In this document: positions 16,210 to 29,300 of the stretch, piece by piece
Layout of the letters: each line of letters opens with the position of its first letter
How positions within the stretch are numbered: position 1 is the first letter of the stretch
From: Pelecanus crispus
Lineage: Eukaryota; Chordata; Aves; Pelecaniformes; Pelecanidae
Assembly (NCBI RefSeq): GCF_030463565.1
Contig: NC_134643.1
Coordinates: 1,870,001-1,934,000, forward strand
Direction: 5' to 3'
DNA length: 64,000 bases
Position numbers and translations under genes: made by a program
The notes under the pieces: model-generated
What the model was told of the DNA's origin: nothing
Seen by the model: only the letters and a program-made list of their open reading frames with translations
Database searches by the model: none

Positions 16210-19200
16210 ATGAGGGCCCTCCTGCTGCTGGCTGCCCTGGTGGCAGCAGCCGCTGGCACCGAGACTTTTGTTGGGTAGGGGATCCGGTCGGCGAGGGGTG
16301 GCTGGGATGGGGATGGTGGCATTGGTCGGGGCAGGAGGAGCTGGTTCAGCCCCGAGGAGGCACAGACACCCCCGGGAAGAGGCTCAGTGCAAATCCCCAG
16401 GGTGGGGGGGGATGGATGGGGTGGGGGTTTGGCTGGACCCATGGGAGACGGAGCTTGGCCCCGCGCCCCCAGCACCCTCTGACCCCGCAGGCACCAGGTG
16501 TTGCGCATCGTCCCCACCAACGATGAGGAGCTGCAGAAGGTGCAGGAGCTGCAGGACCTTGAGGAGCTGCAGGTACTGGGTGCAGCGGCGGGGGTGGCTT
16601 TTGGGGACACCCCCCCCCGGGCTGTGTCCCTTGCTTTGCACCCCCCAAAACCATGCTGTAGAGCAAGGATGGGGCTGGGGGCGCTGGATGTGGGGTGATG
16701 GGGACCAGCAGGTGAAAAGCAAGACAGAGACTGGTGCGGGGAGGGTGGGGGCGCAGCCTGGGGCTGGATCCGACCCCCCCAATCTCACTTTCTCCCCTTC
16801 CAGTTGGATTTTTGGCTGGCACCCCGTGGGCCCGGGCACCCCGTCGATGTCCGCGTGCCCTTCCCCAGCCTGCAGCCCCTCAAAGCCCACCTGGAGGCCA
16901 ACGGCATCTCCTACTCCATCATGATCGAGGACGTGCAAGTGAGCGGTGGCGGAGGGGGGTGAGACCTGGAGGTCTCGGTGCGGCAGGGGACGAGGTCTCA
17001 TCCTGCCCCATGTCCCCAGGCGCTGGTGGACGATGAGCAGATGGAGATGCTTCGCAGACACCGCCAGCTGCCGCTCTCCACCAGCACCTTTGACTACGCC
17101 ACCTACCACAACCTGGATGAGGTGAGGAAGTGCAAGATTCAGGGCATTTTTTGGGGAAAAAAAATGCATCCTGGAATTGCTCGTGTAAAGCCCTTTGTTC
17201 CACGTGCAGCAAGGGCAGGGGGTGAGCCAGGCGTGACCCCCCCCCCCCCCCCATCCCTCTCCCCCAGATCTACACCTTCATGGATCTGCTGGTGGCTGAA
17301 AACCCCAACCTGGTCAGCAAGCTTGAGATCGGCCGGTCGACGGAGAACCGCCCCCTCTACGTGCTCAAGGTGAGGATTTGGGGTTCCGGGGGTGACTGGA
17401 GGGGGGAGCGGGGCCAGGGGCAAAGCCATCCCCCAACTCTCTCTGCTCTTCCAGTTCAGCAAAGGGGGGAGGAACCGCCCAGCCATCTGGATCGACACCG
17501 GCATCCACTCCCGCGAATGGGTGACGCAGGCCAGCGGCGTCTGGTTCGCCAAGAAGGTACGGACACCTCCCGGACATGTCTTATGTCCCCAAAGGGCCGC
17601 AAGGTCCTGCAGCCACCGCAGATGCCGGGCAGCCGACCCCACAGAGAGGACGGTGCTCCAGCAGCGCCAGAGAGCCCCAAACCACCCTCCTCTCTAGATT
17701 GTCCTGGATCATGAGAATGACCAAGGTCTGGCCTCCATCCTGGACAAGATGGACATCTTCCTGGAGATCGTCACCAACCCAGATGGCTTCGCCTTCACCC
17801 AAACCCAGGTACCGCCCCGGCTTTCTTCTCCCTGGCTCCTACAGCCATGATGGATGGGGTTGGGGAGCAGGACTGGGGTGCTGCACACGGAGGCCTCTTG
17901 TCTACATTTCCACGAGTGGGAAGGGGACCACCGTGACCCATTAAACACCCCAGACAACAGCCTCCTGTCCGTTGGAGGCTGGTGGAGCTCTGGCCCTGGA
18001 CACCACCCAAGTTGGCTCTGTCCTTCCAGAACCGTATGTGGCGCAAGACCAGGTCCAGGCACTCAGGCTCCACTTGCATCGGTGTGGACCCCAACCGCAA
18101 CTGGGATGCAGGTTTCGGAGGTCAGAGCTCTCCCATTCACACTGTGGGGGGTTTCCACCCTCCAGGTGGAGGCTCTGAGGCCATTTCTGGCTCAGAAAGA
18201 TCCACTGATGTCCCCTGGGGAAGAGATGAGATTTGCTCTCTGTGGTAGAGACGTGGGTTTGGGCTCCACCAGGGCTTTAATGTCCCCTAGTGACCAGCAC
18301 GGTGGGGACCACAAATGAAAGCCATCATACAAGCATCTAGGAAGAGCCCCAAGAGCATTTCTCGCTGGCCACCAAGCAGCTGAGGGGTGGGAAAAGCTCT
18401 TGGGCTCAGAAATGAAAAAGGCCCTTTGCCCTTGTGACTCTCTGGGCCACCCAACTGCCACCAAACGCCCACACTGTGTTTTCACTTCTCCACAGGGCCC
18501 GGGGCCAGCAGAAACCCCTGCTCGGAGACGTACCACGGCCCCTACGCTAACTCGGAGCCCGAGGTGAAGGCCATTGTGGATTTTGTGAAGAACCACGGGA
18601 ACATCAAGGCTTTCATCTCCATCCACAGCTACTCCCAGCTCCTACTCTACCCCTACGGCTATACCAGCACCCCAGCGCCTGACCAGCAGGAACTGGTAGG
18701 GCTGACACGGAGGTTTGAAGGGGGCTGGGATGATGCGAGGCTGCTCTACTCCTCCAAGGAGGAGCAACCTCCATCATGCACCGTGGAGGGGGCACTGGCA
18801 AGTCAAGAAGCAGCCCTGGCTCCTCTGCCAGCCCCTCGGGACTCCCCCACGCCAAGGCTACTGAGCTTTGGCATCTTTTTTGCCTGCAGCATGAGCAAAA
18901 AAACCTCTCCTGCAGGCTGTACCCTGCAGGCTTTCCCCTTCTCTGGCTCATCTTTCTCTCTTCTGTGTATTCCCAGCACCAGATTTCCAAGAAGGCGGTC
19001 GCAGCTCTGTCTTCTCTGTACGGCACTAACTACAAGTACGGCAGCATCATCACCACCATCTGTAAGTAACAGGGAGCAGCGGTGGTTCCCCCAAAATAAA
19101 CCAAAATCACCACTCACACCTCAGCTTAGACAAAAGGTCCCGTGAAATACCTGTGCGAGGCAGAGCGACTAACGTTTCACATCCCTCCTGTTGTTTCCCC

Positions 19201-19394
19201 ACTCAGATCAAGCGAGCGGAGGAACCATCGACTGGACATACGATCAGGGCATTAAGTACTCCTTCACCTTTGAGCTGCGGGACATGGGGCACTACGGGTT
19301 CCTGCTCCCCGCCAAACAGATCATCCCGACCGCCCAGGAGACGTGGCTGGCGCTGAAGGTCATCATGCTGCATGCGCGGGATCATCTCTATTAA
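16210..19394 (+). CDS. CPA1: Carboxypeptidase A1, complete
   Basis: Pancreatic procarboxypeptidase A1, 420 codons. Exons: 16210-16274, 16491-16572, 16804-16938, 17020-17121, 17268-17369, 17455-17556, 17698-17808, 18030-18120, 18496-18695, 18977-19061 and 19207-19394 (TAA). The signal peptide is [16 protein letters not shown]; a propeptide ends around [13 protein letters not shown]. The catalytic domain has [28 protein letters not shown] (Ser194, Leu203), Tyr248 in IYQASGG, Ile255, Thr268 and Glu270. [15 protein letters not shown] matches mammalian CPA1, which with its place beside CEP41 fixes the identity. Oddities: Met and His replace the usual Thr and Arg in [11 protein letters not shown], and exon 8 has a weak donor (GTCAGA). 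Likely expressed in acinar cells from the promoter motifs just upstream. Confidence 0.94.
17237..17252. repeat. C16 run in CPA1 intron 4 near the exon 5 acceptor
   Basis: Sixteen consecutive C stand 15 bases before the exon 5 acceptor and form the upstream part of its polypyrimidine tract. Confidence 0.85.
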
Positions 19395-19446
19395 CGGGAT
19401 CGGGGGCTGAGCAGCGGTTGAATTAGCTGTGGGGGGAAAAGAAAGC

Positions 19447-19456
19447 AATAAATAAA
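19447..19456 (+). terminator. CPA1 polyadenylation signals
   Basis: Two overlapping AATAAA hexamers lie about 55 bases after the CPA1 stop. The gene runs tail to tail toward CEP41. Confidence 0.75.
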
Positions 19457-19818
19457 TGTAAAGAAGGATGAGAAATGCCTTTTGTTGTTTTGCCTTTTTC
19501 CAAATGATGGTGAAAAGCCTTTTCGGAGACTGACTCAGCACTCCTGCGGGCGCACGCAGTGGCAGCCAACATAAACAGCACGTGTTGGCCCAGTGGCCCG
19601 AAAAGGGGATGAAAAGGGCATGAAAATAGCGGGACACAAAAGAAAGGAAGGTGCTTGTTTTCCCTTTGCTCTGGCAGAGGATGGAAGGGGAAGAGGAGAC
19701 ACTGGGCAAGCAGAAACCTCGGACACTGCAGCTGTGCTGGCAAGAGGGGTGCCCACCTTCCCCAGCCCTCCCAGGGGCTGGAGTGGCTCTGTGACACGAG
19801 ACAATTGGGTTAGCGTGA

Positions 19819-22800
19819 TTTATTCCGTGTATTTTTGTGAACACCAACTTGCAAAGCTGGTAGAAAGGTCCCTCCTTACCCACTGCAATCCCATGGGGAG
19901 GAAGAGCCAAGCCCCTGCCAGTTCCCAGGTTCTGCAGGCACTGCTCCAGGCTCTCCATTAGCCGTCAAAGCTCAAACTGAAAAGAAGTACTCAGCCATAT
20001 GGTGTCATTGACTTTTTATTAAATTAAACAATTAAAAAGCCCAGACTCGATAGAGTTTGACTCCATCCTCCAAACAATACCAAGTCAAGAGTCCAAAAAA
20101 ACCATACAAATCCATCAAGACGATGGGAAAGTACATCCAATTCTTCCTTTGATGCCCTGGATTTGGAGGATCTCAAACAGCTCGGACTAGTTTTGTCCAT
20201 CCGTTTCAGGAGGTTTTCATGCAGCCCAGAGCAGCCAGGGATTTTTGGATCTGTCTCCCACAGCTGGATAGCGAAGTCAGGACGTTAAGCCAACACAATG
20301 ACCATGACTCTCATCTCCGTTTTCAGACAGATGCATTTTATACACTTCCAAGTGCTCACGGAGCTGAAAGATCTCCTACTCGCACACCGGTGGGACCCTG
20401 CGTGCTGTACCAGTCCCTGTCTTTCAAGCACATAATAAATGGCTCTCTTGGCGCTCACCTTTCCTGCTAAATCAATTGGGTAGTATCATTTTTCAGCCAA
20501 CTGGCCTAGGCAAGCTACCAGCTGAATTATGCAGGAGATGCTGCTTTGTTCAATGTTTTTATTTCATGACAACATAAAAACAGAGGTGCCTTCCACAGCA
20601 GGAAGGAGCAACGGACTCAGGACATCAAAATCAGACTATGCAGCTGCGCAAGCCACGTTATACGTTCAAAACGAAACGTGGCGTTTCTGCGATGCTTCAG
20701 TACCAAACTCCTTTGAAATCTTTATTTATCTTTTATTTATTTTATTAGGCCATGTAATAGCATCGCCACTCAGTAACTAAAGCCCCAAGAGGCGAGTCAG
20801 CTGCCCAAGGCTGCCAGTGAAGAAGAGCGCGGACAAGAACCAGGTCCCTGCGGCTCCTGCTTTGGGCTCAGACCATTTAAAGAAATGCTTTTCTCTCAAG
20901 AAGTGATGCTGCCATTCCACAGAAAGCCAACAGGTCTAATCTAGGAGGACAAGCTACTTTGTTCAAAATAAACACGCCTACAACTAAACCAACAAAAAGT
21001 CTTCCAGAAGCGTGATCGAGTAGGAAGGTAAGACAGCAGAGCAGTTAGTGAGATGGTGAGATGCATTTCAGCCCATCCTTAGGAAGCTGGATAAGATCTT
21101 TAATTTTTTTTTGATCTTCACACGTGACCAGCCCCACTCTTACAGTACATACACACACACATACACGCTCTCTATGGAAACCCACGATGCGTGCGATTGG
21201 GTTGGAAGGACAGCTTGTATAAATTAGAGCTGGTTTGTACCACTTAAAGTGTCCAAGGGCTTCTCTGGGAAGCTGGGAGCTTTAAGTTACCCTCCTGCAA
21301 TCAGCTTTTGTTACACATAAAAATAGAGATGTGTATTTGAACACACATGGGCATTCAGCTCTTTGAAGTACTTTGTTGAGTACATTTTAAATGCTGGCTC
21401 TGTCCTACGCCCCTTGATTTCTCCCCTTACTCTCCCTCCGGGGGATCTCTACACAGCATCAGAGGTTTGTGCTGATCACCTCGCTCTTCTCTGCAAGAGG
21501 ACTGAGGTTATGGCTCTCATCAGAATGAGACTGCCAGTCTCTGTATCGGTACTCCCCTGATTTAAGACTCGTGGAGACACGATAAACATGCTCAGCAACG
21601 TTGAGTCTCAAACTGCCAATTAAGAAACTATGTACAATTTCTCTCACCTTGCCCTTTTGCCAGAATTATCCCCTGATGATCTGATTTTGGGGTCTGTTGA
21701 AGATTGCTTGTCTACTTCAAAAAAGCAGGGCAGGGGGAACCCCACCAAAACTCAAAAAGCCACGCGCAAAAACCAAAAGACCAAGAAGCCAAAGCTGGAC
21801 CAAGCTGAGCAATCCTGTAGGTAAAGGCTAGAGAGCAGGATCTCTCCGTAACCACCTACCATGTCTCTAGTAAGCAACTCTGCTTTGTCACTGGGTAGTT
21901 TCAGATGATTTCTAGGTCACCCAGCCAGTACTGGTATGGTGGAAGCACCGATTTGATGAAAGCTGCGATTCTCATTTTCTATGAAATCTTCATGCCCTGT
22001 TCAGTTACCAGATCCATGGTCCCTCCTAGGTTTTAGGGACCCTGGTGAGAGGGCAGAAGAAAATTTCCCTTCAGCCACCCTAACCTTAAAAGAAGCTACT
22101 CCAAAAACCCTGGCAAAGGTGTAAGTGGGAATAAATTTCCAGCCTCTATCAGGCACTGGAACTGCAGAGCTCTTTGCTGCTCCACTGAAGAATAGGGTTT
22201 GCCTCCAAGTATCACAAAAGCATTTTACGAAGCAAAATGACGTTCTGCCTCCTAACCTCGAGTCGCAGCTGCCTGAATGATGGTTAGGGAAATCAGCCTG
22301 GTCAGCAGAAGAGTGACTGGCTCCTCCATGTACGTCGTAGTTTTCTGCAGCTCCAGTGACCAGCAACCTGCTCTGGCAGGTCAGAAAAGGAGCAAACCAC
22401 CAGTACACAGGGGAACTGAGGAGACACTCTGCCTGCACACCACCAAGAGGGGCACAGCAGATGATTCTGCCCTAAGATGTGTCAGCTAAAACCCTGCTCA
22501 GCACATCTGGCAGCCTTAGTCTCTCATATAATCTCACTTAGAACCAAAACCACTACGCAACAGCTCGCTCTAACCACAGCAAGGAACAAAGCAGAAAAAG
22601 CACAGTTAGAAGCCAAACCTACCAGACAATAAAGGCAAAAAGAGGGAAAACACAGTTATTTTCTCCTCCAGCTCACCTTTAAAAATACAGAACTGTTTCA
22701 CAAACTGTCCATGAGTAAACATGACTGTCAGGTTACATTGCCACACTGGGCATTATTTCCAAAACCAACTTTATTACAAATACTTCTATTCATTAATGTA

Positions 22801-23333
22801 TTTTTTTTTTAAAAAAAAACCAACAAAACAACTTACAGAATCCTCTCTCCAACATTTTGGCAAGTTGCTGAATGTCTGTATCTCTGCTACAAAACACCAA
22901 GGTTTTTGCTCACAGATGATTTCTGGCCCATTTACCTTCACATGTCTTTGCCTGTTCGCACAGTCTGCGGTTCCGGGCACAGCACAGAGGGAGTATTTGT
23001 TACAGACACAAATTCATTCGTCTGAACTACAAGCTTTGCAGAACTGTTTCTACTGGTCACAGGTTTTACTATTGGTTTCCTCCCTCCCGTACAAAATTGG
23101 TTATATCAACTCTGTCCTGACGCTGCACCTAGAAGTCAGCCTTGCCAAAGGGATACCGTTCCCGCTTCTACGAAACGTCAACCGTTCCAGCTCCCCCAGC
23201 CTCACCCGAGCTGCCATTTATATACCACCGCTGCTTTTATCTGCAGATTCCTAAAACGACAAACTGCCTGCACTGCTCAGGGTTCCCAGATCCTGGGCAT
23301 TCACGTTTATTCAGTGGAAGAAGACACTGCTGC
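19819..23333 (-). other. Probable long CEP41 3' UTR and flank
   Basis: No exon or other gene is supported here. Read on the - strand, AATAAA signals occur at 23306-23311 (only 23 bases after the stop), at 20721-20746 (a cluster of three), at 20016-20021 and at 19819-19824. This suggests alternative polyadenylation, with a short form and forms of up to about 3.5 kb. Mammalian CEP41 also has a long 3' UTR. Where transcription really ends cannot be told from sequence. Confidence 0.5.
20775..20870 (-). mobile_element. Possible ancient MIR-like SINE core
   Basis: GAGGCGAGTCAGCTGCCCAAGG followed by weak similarity to the MIR core (AAGAACCAGGTCCCTG, then GGCTC). Very diverged, so a search against a repeat library is needed. 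Similar weak matches are seen near 26745-26810, 33020-33075 and 33845-33905. Confidence 0.3.
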
Positions 23334-26300
23334 TTATTTCCATGGCCTGTTCTGGAGGCTGCTCCTGCTGAGTGAGTGGGTGGTGAGGGATCCCACGTTG
23401 CCAGCGGTGCTGGGGAGACTGGGGCTGCTCCTCACAGTTGTCACCTTGGAATCGCGGCCTGAAGAACCACGGCTAAGACGGCCTGCGGGGGAGGAAAAAA
23501 AAAAGATCAGAAGGTGTGTGTGTGATGGAGCACAAGGACACACAAATGATCTGTTGTGTCTCGCTGGCTCTCCATCTCTCACTGTAAACATATAGAGCCA
23601 TGAATAATTCAGTGCAGGGTTCTGTGCAGCCTCTAACTAGCTGTGCAGGCCTAAGAATTTGAAGAACCTACTAACCACCAGTAAAACTTAAAGACATTTA
23701 AATTTAGTGGGCAGAATGGTATATGCCCATCCTCAGCAGGCACAGGATTTTGCCATCATGTAGCTACATAAAATTTAAGTCCTCTGGGATCAACATAGCA
23801 CAGGTTTTGGTAGATCTTCTCAGTCAGTTTGGAAAAAAGTTTCTCCCTCTCCCAGCAATCTCATGGAAAGAACATAGCAAAGCAGAGAACTGCTGCAGGG
23901 CAGGCTCAAGAGCTACAGAAAGTATCTGCAGCATTTGTCCTGAAGTCTTACTGGCAGTGTCTGAAGGAATGTGCTCCTCTTCCAGGTAGTACTTTATCTT
24001 TTGTAGATCATTTGCAGAAAATCTCCATTTATTCTCAGCACGTGTGGGTGGCACTTTGGGAAAGGTCTTTTTTCGGGCAGATCCAGTGGGAGCTGCCACC
24101 TGGCAGGACATGGGGAGTGAGCCGGTGATCAGTCCTTCTGGAATCTTCTGTGCAAGGACCTTCAGGCCTGCAGACACACAGATCACACATTATCAGTGAC
24201 CACCAGCTAAAAATCAGTGGTTTTTACCAGTCACAAGTGAAATTCTTGACAGAGCTGAATATCCAGCTCTTTCCAATCTCCAGCTCACGCAACCCTTGCT
24301 CACTGCTCTCGATGGCTGACGGTTGGACTGATGACCTTAGAGATCCTTTCCAACCTTAATGATTCCTAGTTTTACTTTCATCAAAAAATAATCCAGCCAC
24401 CAGGCCAGAAAACATGAAATTAGTTATTATTCTACCCTTAACTGGTTTAGTGGTGGACTCAGTGGTGTTAGGTTAAATGGTTGGACTTGATGATCTTAAA
24501 GGTCTTTTCCAACCTAAATGATTCTATGAGTCTATGATCTACCCATCTGAGATTTCAGGGAGCCCTGCCCACCCCCACTTACCTCCAGATAACATGAACA
24601 GGTTCTCAAAGCCCCTCTCACACATGGTCGTTGCAGCCTGGCTGGCCAACCGCTCATCATTGTCATACAAAATTATAATTTTTCCATGTGCATTTTTCTG
24701 ATCGGTAGAAGAGCTAAGGATTAATTTGTAAGCTTAAGGTGGTAGTTAATACCTTTTAGAAAGAAGGGACACAAACAAATGGGACTGGAGACCGAGAGAC
24801 TCCCTACTTGATTTGTGAGTATCAGGCAGGAATGCCTTCCCTTCACCTATGCTTTCAAACCGATTTCTCAGTAGCTGCGGCTTGCCAGGCGCTGGAAGGA
24901 CACAGCCTAATCCCCACCGGAGCGCAGCCCTTGCAGCAAGTGTCCACCACTGTTTGGAAGATTGGTTAGTAACCAACAGATTGGTTAGGCAAGAAGCACC
25001 TTCGTTTACAACCTCCCCTCTCCTCTGCAGCCCTCACAAGCTAACAACCTGGGAAACTATCAGCCTAATCCTAGCTAATAATCCTCTTTCTGTCCTCCAC
25101 AGAAAAGACAATTCCCATCAAGGTGCTGAGAGGAAGCCGAAGGATTTGATGAATGCATCCCTCAAGAAGCCCAGTGCTCCAGCAACAGCGAGGGAGGTGC
25201 CCAAGTAGTGTGGCTTTGCCTTCCAGCAGCCAAAATCCCAAGAAAAGCCAAATTCAGGCAGCTCCCACCGGTCAAGAGGTGTTACAACCTGGAGGAACTA
25301 AACTCTAGCATCTGACGGTGGCAGTGGAGTCCCACCAGGTAATCACAGCCAGCATAAAGGACCTCCCCTCCCACCCTTCTTGAAATCCTCAGATTTTGTT
25401 GGTTAAGCATTGTCCCAGTCACAGTGACTCTTATAGCTCCAATTGTTTTTGGAAGCTCCCACCAACATTCCTGCACTTTATATGTAAAGGATACATATTC
25501 CAGAATACTACTTGTATATGGGTTCATGGTTCTAGACAGCATTGCAATAGGGTAGGAATGAGCTGCAGAGGAGAAAAAAAAAAAAAAAAAAAGAGAGAAA
25601 AATCATACAGCAGCTGAACACCAACCATCACACAACCTGGAATACAGCTGACACAGACTTGTTAGAGTTCAGCAGACTTGAAAACCCACTGAATAAGCGA
25701 TTAACATCAGCTCAGTCCCCTCATCCTTTTCCAGGAAAGACGGGTGTACTGGATGAGTGCCGAGAGCACTCAAGGTGATGTCCCACCTTGGGGGGAAAAA
25801 AAAAAACCAAAGCCAGCCAGAATATGACAAAGAGCTGAATCTATGACTGACACTAGGCTGCTGTGGGATTCTGGCCTCCTCACCTCCAATGATGTGACAT
25901 TGGTCGTATGCATCTCGGTCTCGTACGTCCAAAAGCAGAAAGGGACAGTCGGGATAAGGCATGTCTTTAGCCTGAGCGTCCACTTTCTTTGGAGTGTCCT
26001 TTTCTATATCCAGTTCACCGACACCACTTATCACACTACAAAAGGAAAGAAGAGATTATGGTGCAAGCTCTCACTCTGAACGCAGCTGTACCTCTTCACC
26101 AGGTCAGAGTGGTTTTCCATTGACTGTTCCAATAGCCCATTTACGTTCCAGTACAGCCAGACACCACATAAAAACAGAGAGAGTCTATTTCAGGCTTTCC
26201 AGCACATTGTAAGAGACTGATTTAATTTTTATCAATGTAAAAAATAAACAGAGTACAGCTTTGCTGCATGAACATACTATACTCTTCTGGATTAGTCAAG

Positions 26301-29300
26301 TCCAGGAGTTTTATTCAATGTCCTAAGTCACTCTGAGGTGAGGGAGAATAATTCTAAGAAGCTGCCAAAGTGGAGATCCCAGCAAGTCAGACACAGTAAA
26401 TAACTGTCAGTCATGCAGAGGGTTTCCATTTCATCACTAGATCGGATACAGGACATGAACAGAAACCTCCAGATACTCTTAGTGGTCACTAAACTGATGG
26501 CTTTGATAGGTGATGGCCAAGCCTGTCAGGCTCCCGTCACAACTCTTCTGTTAACGTTTGCACAGGTACAGCAAGGGAAGGGCCGAGACAAAGCTTCCTC
26601 CTACAGTGCCTTCCTGGTATCTCCGACCTTGACTAGCGACGTATTGGGTTTGCAAATTGGACTCTTATTCTCAATCACAGGACAATGTGTTAAGATCATC
26701 AGGGAGGCACATTACTGAGTTTACCAGAGCAGTTTATAACATGGATTCGTGAACCCAGGGACCTGGATCGAATCCCACAAACATATTTCCTTGTCAGCCA
26801 TTTAGACAATCATCAGGTGGCAACAGTGCTGGGTTACAGCCACAAACCAAACTCATTCAGACAGGAAAACCTGCCAATCCTCTCTCGCTCACATCCCCAG
26901 ACCTGCAAAATCAGGCTTTAATGAGAAATACAATATAAAGCCCCTTAGTAGCAACTTAAAATAACTAGCTGAGTAAAAACAATTATCTGCTAAGACAGGA
27001 AGAAAATTGTGTATTATTATCAGGCACCTCTGCAGCGTGGACCGATAGGATTCCCCAGCTCCTGTGTTGTTTATGAACAGGACCGGACTCGGTGTCCCAT
27101 CAGGGCTTCCTTTCCCATTTGTCCCTACTGTGAGTTCAGCGTCTGCGTCTGGAGCAGCAGAGTCACCATCTGGGGAGAGAACAGGCTATGAAGAGTTAAA
27201 ATCCTGCAGGAAATAAACAGGTTTTAAGGCCAACTTCTATTCTTAGAAGAAAGCGCGTCTCAAAGACAGTCTTATCTTCATCCTCTTATAAGAGTGACTT
27301 ACCAAGAGCCTCATATTAAAAATAATAGAGCACCATATGATTTTTAAGGGCTCAAGATCTCATTTTAAGAATGCAATAAAAGTGTAATTCTTGATGCATG
27401 ATATCTACTGAGTTACTACAATACACTTGGCAGCACAAGGCCTTCCTTATTTGCAAGCCTTTCTGTTTTAGGACCAATGCATCACAAAGTGGAATGACTG
27501 CAGGCCACAGGTTAAGGGTTTATTTTTTTTCTCCCTGATTAAAAGACTTGCTGAGTAGTCAGCTATGTCTGTCAGGACAGAGTTCACCATATGACAGTGA
27601 TCTACAGCTCTTTCTCTTTGTGCTTACAATAAATATTGTTACCTTCCAGCTTGTGGATCTCCTCATTTGTCACTTCTAAGGTTTCATCAGATAGAGAGGC
27701 AACCTGGATGACCTGCAGGAAACAAAAGCAAGCAATGCTACCTTGATGCGCATGCACCGGTGTCAATGAAAGACAGCTGGGAACAGCTGAAGGAAAAACA
27801 ATCCTCAAGCCAAAACACATTTAACTCAATGCAACTTCTACCAGACTTCAAGGTCACATATAGGTGCATATACAATGCCTGCACTGCAAGCGTGTCCTTT
27901 TATTAAACAAAAGTTGTAGCAAAAAAAAGAACGCTCAACCTTAGAATAAAGAAAAGTCAGATATGCTGTGCTGGCAATATTAAATACCAGAATGTTTTCT
28001 GACTTATGAAGTTCAGTCACTGGCTGCAACTGCAACATTTCAGAGCGTACACTACACTAGCTAAAATTGCACACTTAATTGGTCTGTGAGAGCAGACCTG
28101 AGATATTCACATTCTAAATCTGTGCATGGCACCAGGTCTTAACAATCCAGTGGAACTAAAGGCATGAGTCTGCAGAAACCCATTCCTTCAATGTCTGCAA
28201 GTTTAACCTTCCCTTTCCTTCTCTCCTGAGAAGAAAGCTTGACTTTTTCTAGTTTTTACTAATTTTCTTGAACCAACACATAAGCAACACACAGCTCTAT
28301 ATTTGCTGATCAGATTTTTCCCATTTTTTAGTATTTTGATTCATTACTTTTTAATTAAAAAAAACACACAGAAAGCCTTGAAGTCACAACCTTACCATCT
28401 TCTGCAGTTAAACCTGCTATTAGGGAGGACATCAGGCTGTGACTACTTGACACAAAGCTCGATGAGATCAGATTTGAATACTACTTTACATAGCCCTTTT
28501 CTTTTGTAAGGGGCTTGAAGATCCTCTTTAAGTTAAGGGGGGGTGGGGAGGAAAAACAGGGAACAAATTTCAAAGACAGAGTCACTGCAAACTTCAATTT
28601 GTAACTAAAAGCATTTGACTACTCTCCGATTACTACTCTGAAAACATTGGCCTGAACGGTTTGGTTTCCTGCCCTATGAGGGCAGGAAAAAGTCAATAAA
28701 GTCAAATAAGAAAAATCAAAAAAGTCAATAAAGAAGAATTACACACTGAGGTGACATAACTACATAAAAGGCTTTAGACAAAGCAAAAATGCTGTTCACA
28801 AAAGATAACAACTGTCAGAGGCCAGAGAGGGAACTATACATACCAACTGGGCAAAAGTAGTCACCTTCAGCCTTTTAAACAGCTCATCCTTTTTGTATCT
28901 GTAATCTTCAAAAACAAAACAGAAGAGGACAATGTAAATTTTCAGTTAATTCCCAGCTTTTGCAAATACCAGGCAATAGGCTTAGTCCCAGCTATTCTTA
29001 GAGGCTCTCTTCTCCAACAAGGCAGGATTTCTGGGCACTAAGCTTGCGCTGAAGGATCGGAGCAGCAAACCTGAAGACTTTGTGAACAAGTAATACCAGT
29101 TATAGAGATCTTGTCCAGATACGATTATAGTGGAGAAGGCAGATTTAGTTGCTTTTAGACCCAAATCTGTATTTACTTTGTGTTTTCTGTTCTTGCTGGG
29201 GGAAGGAAGCAGTTTCCTGAATTTATCACCTTGCCTGTTGTTCTTTGAAGCCTGCTACAGTCACAAAGCCTCTTAAACCAAAAGATTCAATTTACCTGAA

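Noticed and set aside
26750-26800. tRNA-like B-box (GGATCGAATCC)
   Set aside because: No matching A-box, anticodon stem or acceptor stem could be placed; more likely an old SINE core or chance.
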